Below, piece after piece: positions 1 through 10,407 of a DNA stretch of 64,000 nucleotides (its first letter is position 1; every line of letters begins with the position of its first letter). A model generated the notes under the pieces. It did not search any database. It was not told the origin of the DNA and saw only the letters and a program-made list of their open reading frames with translations. The stretch is from Rhizopus arrhizus (taxonomy: Eukaryota; Mucoromycota; Mucoromycetes; Mucorales; Rhizopodaceae), in NCBI GenBank assembly GCA_024220505.1, contig JAKZZE010000007.1, positions 744,001-808,000 on the forward strand. Reading direction: 5' to 3'. The position numbers were made by a program, and so were the translations under genes.

Positions 1-1940
1 CTTTTAATTTAAAGAGAAAAACTTTTTTTTTCATATCATTCCTATAATCAACGAGCAAATCTTTACTATATCAATCAATTTGATATTTTGCAAGAGTACT
101 ACAGATCATCTACATAAATTTAAATTTGACTTTTGTTTTTATTTTGTTTTTTATTTTTTAAAAAAAGCAAGTTAAAACAAGCTTTACATCAACAATTCAG
201 GAAATAAGTCAATGTAATGAAAAAGTAAAATGAGCAAGTCTTTCCTAATTGGGTGTAATAGTAAAGAAAAGCATCTTATAGGTTTCTTTGTCCGTCTATT
301 TCTTTTTTTAGGAAATTTTCATTGTTCACACTTTTAAAAATACGAAATAAAATGAACAAAAGATACATAATTTACTGAACCATTGTCTTAAAGCCATTGT
401 CCAAATTCCATAAAAGCATTAGCACAAACAGACTTTGTCAACTTGATAAAGACTAATTACAAATCTTAATTGTGATTATTCACTCTAAGCTTGTGTATAG
501 CAGAAATGCAAAAAGAGTTACACTAAAGACAAGTTATATCAAGTATTATCGTTAGTTAATGCTTAGATGGTAAGGAGTATAGACTGATATTCATTTCTGA
601 CAAAGACCATGTTTGTCAAATCACTTCAATAGAGAATATGTTAATAGAAGCTATATTTACATTCTTAAGCTTCCATTTCATTGGTTATGTATGTTTACTC
701 ACTTGAAATCCTTTTTTTTTCTATCTTTTGTCTCTTTTACTCTCATGCATATAAATATGGAATAAATCAGCTTTTTACTTGTTTATAAATAAAATCCAAA
801 ATAAAGATGAGAATATAATGAACATGTTGCTCACATCCTGTATTGTTTAATCCTTTTTTCACACAAATACTAAAACGAACCGTCAAACATAAACAAAATA
901 TGATGCGCCAATTATTTTACTAAAATACCTTTTAATTAATTCCGCAAATATTAACTCAGTAAAGTTTCCCATCACTACATACACAGCTAATTTTGTGCCT
1001 GAAAGCTATATGATAAAGACTAGATGATCTATAATTGCAGTACTTATTTGATTGTGAAATATAAAGAGCAAATAAATGGAATGTGAACTTGATTTTTATC
1101 ATAAAGACTGTAGCTGAATTTCTTTTCTTGCATGAAAAAAAACCTTATTTGTGTTACATGGTTCATTATCTCTTCATATCTAACCTTTATTCAAAATGAA
1201 TTGATTTATAGAGTATCGATATTACTTTCAAGGAAAAAAGTTATAGGATTTTTTAAAAATGCTCATTTCTTTTTATATAAGTTTTTCTTTTAGTAAACAA
1301 ACTTTTTTTTAAAACCATACCCTCTCTTGTTTACTTTCTTGTTATGCAAGAAATTTTTTTATTGAAATAACGCTAATTTTTATTATTACTTGATTAAAGC
1401 TTCTTTGATATAAAAAAAAAAAAAGTAAAAGAAAATGTAATTTATTCAATAAAGTGAGGTAAAAATTCAAGACAAAATGGTTCATGCTTTGCTTATTGTT
1501 TGAATCATAGGATTTAGTTAAAATGTGCTCCTTTAATCATTTTTTGAGTTTAAAAAGGTACCGGAACTCCTGAAATGGTAATGCTTTGCGATTTGTTTAA
1601 ACGCCTTTCAGATATTTTTGGAGTAAAATGAAAGAGATATAAAAAAGAAGTCAACGTAAGAAAGAAAAAGAACAAAGAATAAATGTCTATAAAGATTGAA
1701 AGAAGCTTGAAAAATTTATTTTATTGAAATCTATGCTTCTTTATTAAAAAAAGTGATGTCAATATGCTAGCTTGTTGTTATACAGTAAACATGGTTGAAA
1801 CCTGTTTACAATCTTTTATTTCTTGGCTGAGCATCATAACAAAACGATACACCCGGTTTTATCCATTCATAATATTGGAATGACATATGATTCTTTCATT
1901 TTTCAATGCTGAGAATGAAGAAATTCCATAGTCACAAGCT
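1..1940. other. AT-rich stretch without recognisable gene
   Basis: Both strands were read. No open frame of convincing length or family resemblance is present, only short A/T runs. A TATA-like sequence (GTATAAATA, about 1951-1959) lies just before the hairpin array that follows. Confidence 0.6.
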
Positions 1941-1997
1941 TCGAAAAAAGGTATAAATACGCGTCCTATTTTCACTTTTTTTTTTTTCCTTATCCCT

Positions 1998-2140
1998 CAA
2001 GTTTTCATGTTTACATGTTTCTTGCGAAAAAAACACAAGTTTTCTTGATTTCTTGCGAAAAAAATCATATCAAGTTTTCTTGGTTTCTTGCGAAAAAAAC
2101 CATTCAAGTTTTACCTTGGCTTCTTGCGAAAAAAGTCAAG
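1998..2140. repeat. Four tandem ~34-bp units forming hairpins
   Basis: Four diverged units share the core CTTGCGAAAA, at 2021-2030, 2052-2061, 2087-2096 and 2123-2132. In each copy the sequences flanking the core are complementary: TGTTT/AAACA, TGATTT/AAATCA, TGGTTT/AAACCA and CTTGGCTT/AAGTCAAG (one G-T pair in the last). Most stem differences between copies are compensated on the other arm, while the loop stays identical. A TATA-like box lies about 45 bp upstream and a T-run follows at about 2147. This could be a structured RNA, a protein-binding array or the end of a mobile element; the sequence alone does not decide. Confidence 0.6.
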
Positions 2141-2685
2141 GCTTAGTTTTTTATATAATTAAATGAAAATGAAAAATGAAATTAAATACTCGTATTTAAT
2201 AAAGGTTATCACTGATGTTTTATTGTTTGTCATAATAAAAAGGGGAAATTTGATTTGTCCAACTGAAAGCTGTCTTTGATTGAGCTACTGAGATTAAATA
2301 TATTACATTATAATGAAACGTGTTCAAGTGTTGAGGTTTGTTTATATCAGCATTTATACACTCCAATAATATTTAAAAGAACCTTTTTTTTTGTTAATGC
2401 ACAACAGCCAAATCTTTCAACTACATTAGCATTCAATGCAAGGAAACTAATTAGAAAATGTATTTCTTTTTAATCCTGTGTCTAATCGTCATGTTTTGAC
2501 ATGTCAATAAGATACAGTCTTCGTTCTGGACTAAATCTTTACAAATGAGTTTGAATAAGAATAGAACCTGATAATTACCACTGCCCTAAACAGCCAAGTT
2601 TCACTTTCATCTCAACAGTTGATTATTAACATCAGTTTATAAAATTTTTCTTATGTCAAATCATCCTTTCTAGATCTGAATCCAA
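2141..2685. other. No recognisable gene
   Basis: A 65-codon open frame at 2276-2473 resembles nothing I know and begins at a TTG, so I do not call it. Nothing else is seen before the transposon relic. Confidence 0.5.
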
Positions 2686-3650
2686 CTCTGTAGACTTGTA
2701 CAGTACATTAAAACAAGAGCATTAGTAAAAAACACTTTGTACGAATATTATGAAAACAGGACAACAAAGTCTAAAGAAACATATTTCCCTGAATCCGAAT
2801 TTGACTTTCGAGTCGACCAAAAATGTAATTTGTATTATGGAAATCTATTCATAGCAAGAATCCGTGGTTTTTTCCCTCAACCTGAGAATTACTCTACTGA
2901 TAGCTCTGTAAAGTCCCAACTGTATGTCACCTACCTACAAATAAGGATACAATAAAAGCATATTTCAGAAAGACTGGATGATAGTGAGAAGAGCAAAGTT
3001 CTAGGACTGGCAAAAGAGATGTATAGACGACCACAGCAAAGCAATTACAAAAAGACTATCAGTACAGCATTAGTAAAGCTACAACTTTTACCTTTTCGAA
3101 AATTGAAGTTTTCAAGTAAACTGTTCTTTGACCAGAATGATCAAAAATTGGTGCGTAGCTTAAAAGCAAAGTTTGGTCAAGATACTGTCTTAGTTTTTGG
3201 AGATTGGTCTGCCCCTAATGTCAAGTATCAAGAACCAACAAGAAGCAAGAGATTAATCAGGATGTTAAAGAAGAACGGGTTTTGTTGTCTACTTAATCAA
3301 TAAATACAAAATATCTTCCCATTTGTCCAATGCATGAAAATGAATTAGAAAAATTCAAAACCGTGCCAAATCCTCGCCCTTACCAACGGAAAAAGAAGCC
3401 AGATGTGCTATGCAATGGTTTGCTGAGGTAATTCAAAGAAAGAAAAAAAAAAAAAAAACTAGATTAATTCTTGATAACTAATGTAGTACTAGGTGTAAGA
3501 GCCTCTCATGTCTTAAACAACAAACCACAGGAATAAAAAGAAGACTTTGGAATCGCGATCAAGCAGCCGTATTGAATTTTCTCAAGGTCCTAACTAGTTT
3601 GAGAAAGACTGGCAAACGCCCTAGCCTTTTCACCAGAAAATATCCTTTAG
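2686..3650 (+). pseudogene. Decayed Fanzor/TnpB-like RNA-guided nuclease relic
   Basis: Broken frames together resemble the C-terminal half of the TnpB-like (Fanzor/OrfB zinc-ribbon) proteins of zygomycete fungi. In order: LAKEMYRRPQQSNYKKTIS (about 2990-3060), a RuvC-II-like strand VLVFGDWSAPN followed by YQEPTRSKRL (about 3190-3255), a zinc-ribbon remnant CPMHENELEKF (3319 on) with C..GLLR, and the RuvC-III motif RRLWNRDQAAVLNF (about 3540-3582). An intron fits at 3428-3492, joining GLLR to the next zinc-ribbon Cys. Breaks: a stop near 2953, frameshifts near 3280-3320, and CPxC changed to CPxH. The N-terminal RuvC-I region is not recognisable. Clearly non-functional. The family call is from motif memory; a profile search would settle it. 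Confidence 0.65.
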
Positions 3651-3897
3651 ACTGATCATCTTTAAGTAGAACAAAATTAGGGTAGTCATAAAAAATTCAC
3701 CACCAAGATTATCGCTTTGGTCATTTAATACAGGTATTGCATTAAAACAAGTACGAAGCGACAATAATAAATGTACTAAACGAAATTTTCATTTAGGTTA
3801 GTAACATTTATTTTTCTGGAAACGACATTTGTTTTTTGCTAAACGAAGTTTATTTTCTTTAAACCGACAAAATTTACCAGCCCCACTGTAAAGAATT
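3651..3897. repeat. Structured flank: inverted repeat and AAACGA-type motif cluster
   Basis: Immediately downstream of the nuclease relic, AATAAATGTACTAA (3766-3779) pairs with TTAGTAACATTTATT (3798-3812) with a single one-base bulge, enclosing an 18-nt loop. The motif AAACGA recurs at about 3778, 3823 and 3853, with AACCGAC at about 3872. The position suggests the 3' end of the mobile element (terminal repeat or guide-RNA region), but that is inference. Confidence 0.4.
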
Positions 3898-4194
3898 TTG
3901 AACCCATTTGATCTACTAACAAGGACTCATGCCATTGAATGCCTTCATATGCATCGACGTCTGCAAATGCCACAATCTATCCCTGACCCTCTGTCATTTC
4001 TCTTAAACAAGCTGCCCACTTCCAGAAAGAAACCAACCGACAAAAACCGCTCAAAGCATATTGCATGGTCTATTCGTTGGCCAATTATCTGTCAAATTTT
4101 ACATGAACTAGATTATTTGCATCACGATCAAATCTCTCCCGATGTTCCCCCTCTTGGTCAAAAATTATTATCTTGGTTATTCTCTAGCTCTTAA
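3898..4194 (+). pseudogene. LINE-like retrotransposon C-terminal fragment
   Basis: An open frame of about 98 codons with NPFDLLTRTHAIECLHMHRR, then PDPLSFLLNKLP and WSIRWPIICQILHELDYLHHD. I associate this with the region after the reverse transcriptase domain in zygomycete non-LTR elements. No RT motif (YxDD) lies upstream; the frame starts abruptly at a TTG, so this is a 5'-truncated fragment, as is usual for LINEs. Recognition is by memory of the family and is moderate only. Confidence 0.4.
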
Positions 4195-5127
4195 ATGTAT
4201 TGATTACATGTTCCTATCATCTTCCCTTCTTTATCCTTTTTACCTTTTTGGCTATCAAAAAGGTTTTTAGTTTCTCTACCACTTCTTTGAACTGGCCCGG
4301 GCAATACAATATGTCAAATATTATGTGCTCATTTTGGGTTTTAAAATTTTTACAAATAAAAAATTATTCTTTAATCGTAAAGAACTTTGACAATCACCTT
4401 CCAACAAAACCAAAAATGGTGATCGGAGCTTTGCATATTCTATTTGCTATCTTTTGATCTTTCGTTCAATACATAATGAAACCTTGGTATCGATTATTTC
4501 ACTTGCTATAAAATACGATGGAATCGATCATGGCAGTGAATTTATGTTGGCTAAAGATGCTTGCCTGATTCTATATTGCTTTATTGAGTGTATGTAATAT
4601 AAGGTTTGCAGCGACTATTTTATTTCAGGCTAAAAGCTTGTGCGGTTCTAAAGGTCGGACATTACAAGCGGTATGAATGTTTCTGTATCAAGCAATGATT
4701 TGATTCTGTCTTTGTTATCCATCCTAATCATTCATGTATTTTTAAATATATGAAGAATAGAAAGAAATCAATTAGATGAACCAATTTTTTGAACAATACA
4801 GCAATTATTTGTTAGCTTGCTGAAATTAAGATATCCATTAGCTTAAAAGTTTCAAGCTGGAGAAAAAGCGATTGCTTAAGGCAGAGTGTATATTATTCTT
4901 TGCTTTGATCTTCAATAAAAATGCATTTGAAATGTTTCTCATTGATACTCCAGAAGCCATTATATTATGCCTTTAAAAATATTGGACTTATTTACATAAT
5001 TTGCTTCTATCCATTACGTATTTGGAAATTTTAACGACTCAGAAAAAGAATTAATTGGCGCAATGAGAAGAGAAATACAGTGAAAAGGAGAAACTTTATT
5101 CATAATTTCTTTGTTTTTATCTCAGAA
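4195..5127. other. Intergenic; possible LINE 3' region then GDSL promoter
   Basis: T-rich sequence follows the LINE-like fragment and may be its 3' untranslated tail. An 85-codon frame at 4200-4457 is hydrophobic, begins at a TTG and is not recognised. No host gene is seen before the esterase start. Confidence 0.4.
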
Positions 5128-6462
5128 ATGAAACCAAATATTATTTTGTATTTACTTCAGTTACCGATATTAATTTTAGCAAGCAATATTAAGAATCTGG
5201 TTATTTTTGGAGACTCAAATTCAGGCAAGACAGTACATTTAAAAAGAAAGAAGAAGGCATAAACTCCTTTGATTAAATTAGATGTCGGCATTGATCAGCG
5301 CCTATCGAATGGCCCTTTATGGAGCGAATATCTAGCAGGAGCGTGGAATGCTTCGCTTTACAGCTTCGCATATAGTGACTCAGTATGCGATAACAACATG
5401 TACTCTAATACCAATAAAACGTATGTACCAAGCTTTAAAGATCAAGTAGAAGCATATTACCAATCCGGGTTGAATTTGAATCCATCAGAAACTGTTTATG
5501 GTATTTGGTTTGGTTTGCATGATGTCTCTGAAGTGACCGAGGGAAAAGGTAAGCAGATATAGTATAGAAAAAGAAAACAAACCATTCAGTTTAGATAAGC
5601 AAGAAGTTGGCCTTGAGCAAATTGCAGAATGTGTTGGTCAAACGCTGGTAAATAAAGAAAAAATATGGAGTTCAACACAAGAAAACCCACAATGATTAAT
5701 TTAGAGATCAATCAACAAAGTTTTTCAAGCAAATAAGTTTCTTGTATTTAATATACCACCACTAGAATATATGCCGTATTATTACAACACAGAACAAGCA
5801 AGCAATAAAAGTCAAGCAGTAATCGAAATTAATCGTATGTTAGAAAAAGATGTATCAAATGTCAATAAGCATCATCATGCACTTGAAATGGATCTTGTTG
5901 ATATTCATTCACTGGTAAGCGATATTGTTGTGGATCCATTTATATTTAATTATAAATATGCAACAACTTCGATAATAACTGATTGTGTTAAATCTGGCGA
6001 GCCGTGCTCATCCTCCGATGAATACATTTGGTGGGACGATACACACTTTTCTACAGGTAAGTACATTTGTGAAGTCGAATTTTAAATGAACACACTGACT
6101 TATTGCTATTATAAATTTCAATAGCTTTCCATGCAACGATAGCAACAAGCATTGTAGAATCGGAATCATTCACACCCAACGCACAAATAACAAAGGAACC
6201 AAATGTTCATTCGGAAAGATTTAGTATTGAACCGTCAAAGGGAATCATTGATGAATTAGTAAGGGAACATGATATGGCGAAAAACAAAGTCAATACAGCA
6301 TTCGATACATCATTGGAAGACGAAATTTATTCATCAAGTGCTTATACATATGAGCATCTAATCTTAATTATATTTATATTAGTCATTATTTTTGCATTTG
6401 TTTGGGTCAAAGCACACAAAAGAATGAGGACCTCACTCAATCATAATAATCAAGGGAATTAA
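5128..6462 (+). CDS. GDSL/SGNH esterase, secreted then membrane-anchored
   Basis: Exons 5128-5224, 5282-5548, 5595-5647, 5705-6056 and 6125-6462 give 368 aa. Residues 1-20 are a signal peptide (IILYLLQLPILILA). The nucleophile block NLVIFGDSNSDVG is rebuilt only by splicing intron 1. Block LSNGPLWSEYLAGAWNASL follows, and the catalytic Asp-His block is WWDDTHFS in exon 4, so the triad looks intact. This matches fungal GDSL lipase/acylhydrolases, which cleave acyl or acetyl esters. Unusually, a hydrophobic helix (HLILIIFILVIIFAFVWV) lies near the C-terminus before a short basic tail, predicting a type I membrane anchor. Intron 1 (5225-5281) has a GC donor (CAG/GCAAGA). The ATG at 5128 is chosen because it gives a clean signal peptide. 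Substrate unknown. Confidence 0.85.
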
Positions 6463-6796
6463 AGATCCATATATTGCCTAATTTAGTTGCGTCCTTTATT
6501 GCTCTTTATATTTAATTGTTCGCTTGAATAGGAAACAGAAAAGAGAATATGTAAAATATATAAATATATATGAGCCAAACATAATAAAAGTCGTTATAAC
6601 TCACTTTTAAAAATAAACTGATCATTTCAACATATTAACTAACTGGTAAAAAAAAAAAAAAAAAAAAGGATACGAATATTCTTTATCGTATGAAACAGAA
6701 CATTTCCATTTTTTGTTACGCGATAAAGCAAAATGTAAAAAAAAAAAAATACTAAAGTGATATTGACATCATATAGCTTTATATACGCTTTCTACG
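6463..6796. other. Intergenic, A-runs, TATA-like box
   Basis: Contains A-runs near 6649-6667 and 6738-6750 and a TATA-like TTTATATA ending about 12 bp before the next ATG, so transcription of the following gene may start further upstream than that box would suggest. No gene seen. Confidence 0.5.
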
Positions 6797-8458
6797 ATGC
6801 AAATTCCATATCCTCTTAATCCCAATAGTTTACCAGAATGCTTTCATTTGTCGCATCATGCGCATGCTTATATGCAATTACACAGTTCGCAATCAGAAAC
6901 TGTGTCTGCTTCGCTTCCACCTGCTTCTTTTAATCTCCCATACGATAATGATTTATTATTTGACGATCTTTCTATAGGTTTTTGTAAAACACACTTAAAT
7001 CCAGAGACGCCGATAGAGGAAGAAAGAGACCTAAATAACAAATCACCTATTTCATTGGTTGAAATGCTTCGTCACTTTCCTGATTTGCCCTCTTTTATAT
7101 CTCATTCTGAATTCCATACTTTTTCGCGTTTATGGTTTAATTTTCAGAAGCACATTATGCTAGCTAAAGAGCCGGAACATCGACCCAATGTTCAAACTTG
7201 GTTGCAGTCTTCTATTACTCAAATAAATTATACAATGATGTCTATTGCAAAATCGCATTCCCGGGCAAGCAATGATTCGGAAAACGTCTCTCGTAATATG
7301 TTTTCTGCTTTTCGCCAGCTAAAAGATCATATGGACGTGGTGTACCAAGTATTTCAAATTATTGAAAATGGTCGTATTTGGTTTAATCAGAGCCCCTTAC
7401 AAGCAATCGCTCCTTTGGTAGATAGTATAATAAAAAGCAAACAAGAATCAAGGGAAGTCAAGTCTAATCTCAATCCATTTGTGCCTATTCAAGACAATCT
7501 AGCTGTTCTGGCTTCTCCTGATAAAGTTCTTTTTGGGGATCTAACAGATCATGATCTAAGTTCCTATTCTCTGTTAAGCCCTTCCCAAGCTGATGCTTCT
7601 CAAGTAGATAATACGATTTGTATAGAGCTTGACGAAAAGGGTGACACCAGTTTTGTTCAGTGTGTTACTGCAGCTGCTCAAGTTCATAATATCAACGAGC
7701 CCCTTCATCAGCTCCCCTTCACTGCACCATCATTAATACTTTCTCAGAATGCTCCTGCCGAATCCTCTACTGCTTTACTACCTCTTTCTGAACAAAGCGA
7801 ATATCGTCAATCCACATCGTTTTCAGACACTACTCTTTGGGCCGAAGGCTGTCCTTTGACTACTACACTCAACACTACCCAGTGTGCGCCTGTTTCATCT
7901 AGCTCACAATTTCTTTCTTGTGATCCTAATAATGTAAAAACTTATACAGATAGTAAGCCTCAGGATGAAGAGCATACCAGCGATATGGAAGAATTAGATA
8001 AAGAGGATGAATGTATTAGTCCTGTTGAAGACGAAGATGAAGTTGTGTATAGTGAGATGTCTCAAAGTGATAGTGACTTGACTATTTCAAAAGACAAGAA
8101 ATCAACTACCAACAGAAAATCGGGTGTTCGCCTAAAAGGTCAAAGGAGCAGCTCAAGACGAACGGCTACTTCTTATGATGAAAGAACAACCCATTACCTC
8201 AAGTCAATCTTTTATGATATCTACAGTGTTCGGGATAGACTTACTAAAGAACAGCGTAAACAAATTCAAAAAGAAACAGGGCTGAAGCCGCGGAATATAA
8301 CATATTGGTTTTCGAATCACAAACGCAGATTTCAGCATACACTTTCAGCATTCAAACAGACAATAAAAGAAAGTAATGGAAAAGTCAAGACATATGAAGA
8401 CTTTTTGAAATGGGAACGTCATCATAGTTGTCTAGAGGATTCATCAGAAAAGGAATAA
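6797..8458 (+). CDS. Homeodomain transcription factor
   Basis: Single-exon 553-aa protein. A homeodomain lies near the C-terminus (about residues 455-514): helix 1 around YLKSIFYDIY, helix 2 KEQRKQIQKETGL, recognition helix ITYWFSNHKRRF. The invariant W, F, N and the terminal Arg pair are present. Relative to the typical 60-residue fold, the loop between helices 1 and 2 is about four residues longer, reminiscent of TALE-type or fungal mating-type homeodomains. The preceding part has a predicted helical region (about 90-200) and a long low-complexity Ser/Thr-rich then acidic segment, probably a regulatory or activation region. It should act in the nucleus as a DNA-binding regulator; target genes cannot be inferred. 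No sex-locus HMG gene is visible nearby. Confidence 0.85.
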   Translation: MQIPYPLNPNSLPECFHLSHHAHAYMQLHSSQSETVSASLPPASFNLPYDNDLLFDDLSIGFCKTHLNPETPIEEERDLNNKSPISLVEMLRHFPDLPSFISHSEFHTFSRLWFNFQKHIMLAKEPEHRPNVQTWLQSSITQINYTMMSIAKSHSRASNDSENVSRNMFSAFRQLKDHMDVVYQVFQIIENGRIWFNQSPLQAIAPLVDSIIKSKQESREVKSNLNPFVPIQDNLAVLASPDKVLFGDLTDHDLSSYSLLSPSQADASQVDNTICIELDEKGDTSFVQCVTAAAQVHNINEPLHQLPFTAPSLILSQNAPAESSTALLPLSEQSEYRQSTSFSDTTLWAEGCPLTTTLNTTQCAPVSSSSQFLSCDPNNVKTYTDSKPQDEEHTSDMEELDKEDECISPVEDEDEVVYSEMSQSDSDLTISKDKKSTTNRKSGVRLKGQRSSSRRTATSYDERTTHYLKSIFYDIYSVRDRLTKEQRKQIQKETGLKPRNITYWFSNHKRRFQHTLSAFKQTIKESNGKVKTYEDFLKWERHHSCLEDSSEKE

Positions 8459-8701
8459 ATACATTTTAAATTTCTACGTCGCTCTATATTCTTTTCATGC
8501 TTTATTTTAAAATTTCACACATGTAGTTGTGTTTTTTTTTAGGCTTCTTTAAAAGTAAGAGCAATTGTCGAAAATATCTCGATAAGTTACTTTATAAAAC
8601 AAGCCAATACTCTCATTATCATTGAATTATTGTCAAATTCACACAAATCATTCTTGTTTTTTAACAAATAAAGTGAAAGATAGTATATTGTTCAATTTAT
8701 T

Positions 8702-8740
<39 letters not shown>

Positions 8741-8936
8741 GTAAGACTATCTTGAACTTTTCTAATGGAATCGCTAGTTAAATGCATAATAAGAGTTAAA
8801 AACAAAAGGGTTAAGATAAAGCATGCGTTAAAATGTAGTAATCTAGTTTATTATGCAAGTCAGTTTGTCTTTGTGATGCTGTATCACTTTTGAAAGAGCA
8901 TGACAAAATCTAAAAGCTACACGATTAAGAAAATAG
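8459..8936. other. Intergenic with 34-nt T-run
   Basis: Shared 3' region of the convergent homeodomain and dehydratase genes. A pure T-tract of 34 nt runs 8705-8738. No gene seen. Confidence 0.6.
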
Positions 8937-10407
8937 TTACCATCCCTTGACAGGAACCCACACATCAACTACAATATCTTTTCCTTCTTCAATGATCAAA
9001 TAAAATGAATGACAAGCAGCTGTAAGGCAGCAATGGTTAGGGAGCACATAAACAACTTTACCAATTTCGAATCGGGATAAAGCGTTATCATCCAAGTTGG
9101 ACACTACACCATGCTCTTGAGCAACCTTTGTAAGAGTAGCTACAGGTTCTTGGCGATCAAGGTCTGTAAACAGTTGACCAAAACCTCCTTGTGGAGCAGT
9201 ATCTTTTGAAAAAGCAAGAGCCCCTCCATCAATAAGTATACTTCCACGAGAAGGATAAATACTAGAAACACGACAGGCGACAGATAAAGCAACGTCGTCA
9301 AAAGTACCTAGACCAGTGGATACTTGTTGTCTATCCAGGAATGCATACGCACCAGCATGCACTTCAGTAATGCCGTCTAGGATTTTTGTAATGTTTTTAT
9401 CATTCATAAATCTCAAAAGGGCTTTCACAGTAGGCGTTGCACCAATCGAAATGCTTTGTAGATGAATTCCATGCTGAGCAAAGAGATCTCGAAAGGCACG
9501 AGCTGCGTTACATTCATTTTGAAGGTATTCAAATGCGCTTTCTGCATTTTCTGAAGCATAGGAATGGCCGGCATGAGCGTAAATACCAAGGAAATGTACA
9601 CTGGAAGAATCATGAAGGCGTTTAGCCAAATTAACTGTTTCATCTTGATCCAATGGAGCACCAGCACGTCTTTGAAAAAGTTTGGATGACTTAGAATGAT
9701 ACGATATCCAGCCAAGTTCACTTACCCATAACCACAATCTACTTTCATGTATACATTTACTTTTGCAGTCTCATTATTTGAAGCAATGTAGGACTCTAGT
9801 AGCTCAAATGTACGGATGCTATCTAGAACAGGCTTTGGTTATCTTGTTGCATAAAAAATGTTTGTAGATATCTACCAATAAAAATTTGGAAAGAAGGCAC
9901 CTTTTTTGAAAGTTTGAATACTTCAGCAAATTTGTCTGGTGTTATAGGAAATCCGAGCAAAACCTGTGAATAAATTCTTTTTATATGAGTTATAGCTAAA
10001 GAAGAAATCGAAAGAAACAAACCTCTTTGAGTAGCTGAGTCTTTACCAAATCAGAATTTATCATAAAATCAGCTTCTGCCATGGTGGAAACAACGATAGC
10101 ATCTGATTTAGCACCTTCCAATTGGATTCTTGTTGCCTCCAAAGTCTAGAGAGGAAGAGTTAATAAAAAGTAGAGCAAATATAGTATAATTTTAACTTAC
10201 TTTATGTGTCTTGACATGAACGCGAACTTTGATTTTTAACTCCGTAGTTATTCTACCAAGTCGTTGACAGTTCCTTTCTAGCCTTGTTCTATCGATGACA
10301 AGCGAAGGAGTACGCAAGTCAGATAAACTTTTACCAATCATGTTTTGCTTCAGAGTCTCCTTCCATTCTGAAAGGTTGGGGTTAATATTTGTCCAAGTCT
10401 GAGTCAT
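8937..10407 (-). CDS. D-serine dehydratase / D-threonine aldolase-like PLP enzyme
   Basis: Exons in transcript order 10407-10201, 10145-10023, 9963-9876, 9822-9726 and 9669-8937 give 415 aa. The alanine-racemase-like N-terminal barrel starts at LRTPSLVIDRTRLERNC. RVHVKTHK carries the predicted PLP-binding lysine. DCGYGRAGAPLDQDE and FLGIYAHAGHSY follow, and near the C-terminus PNHCCLTAACHSF supplies the His and Cys zinc ligands typical of eukaryotic D-serine dehydratase. The family either converts D-serine to pyruvate and ammonia or cleaves D-threonine. The eukaryotic length and zinc motif favour D-serine dehydratase (DSD1 type). The frame upstream of 10407 has no ATG, so I start there. Introns are 53-59 nt. 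Confidence 0.85.
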
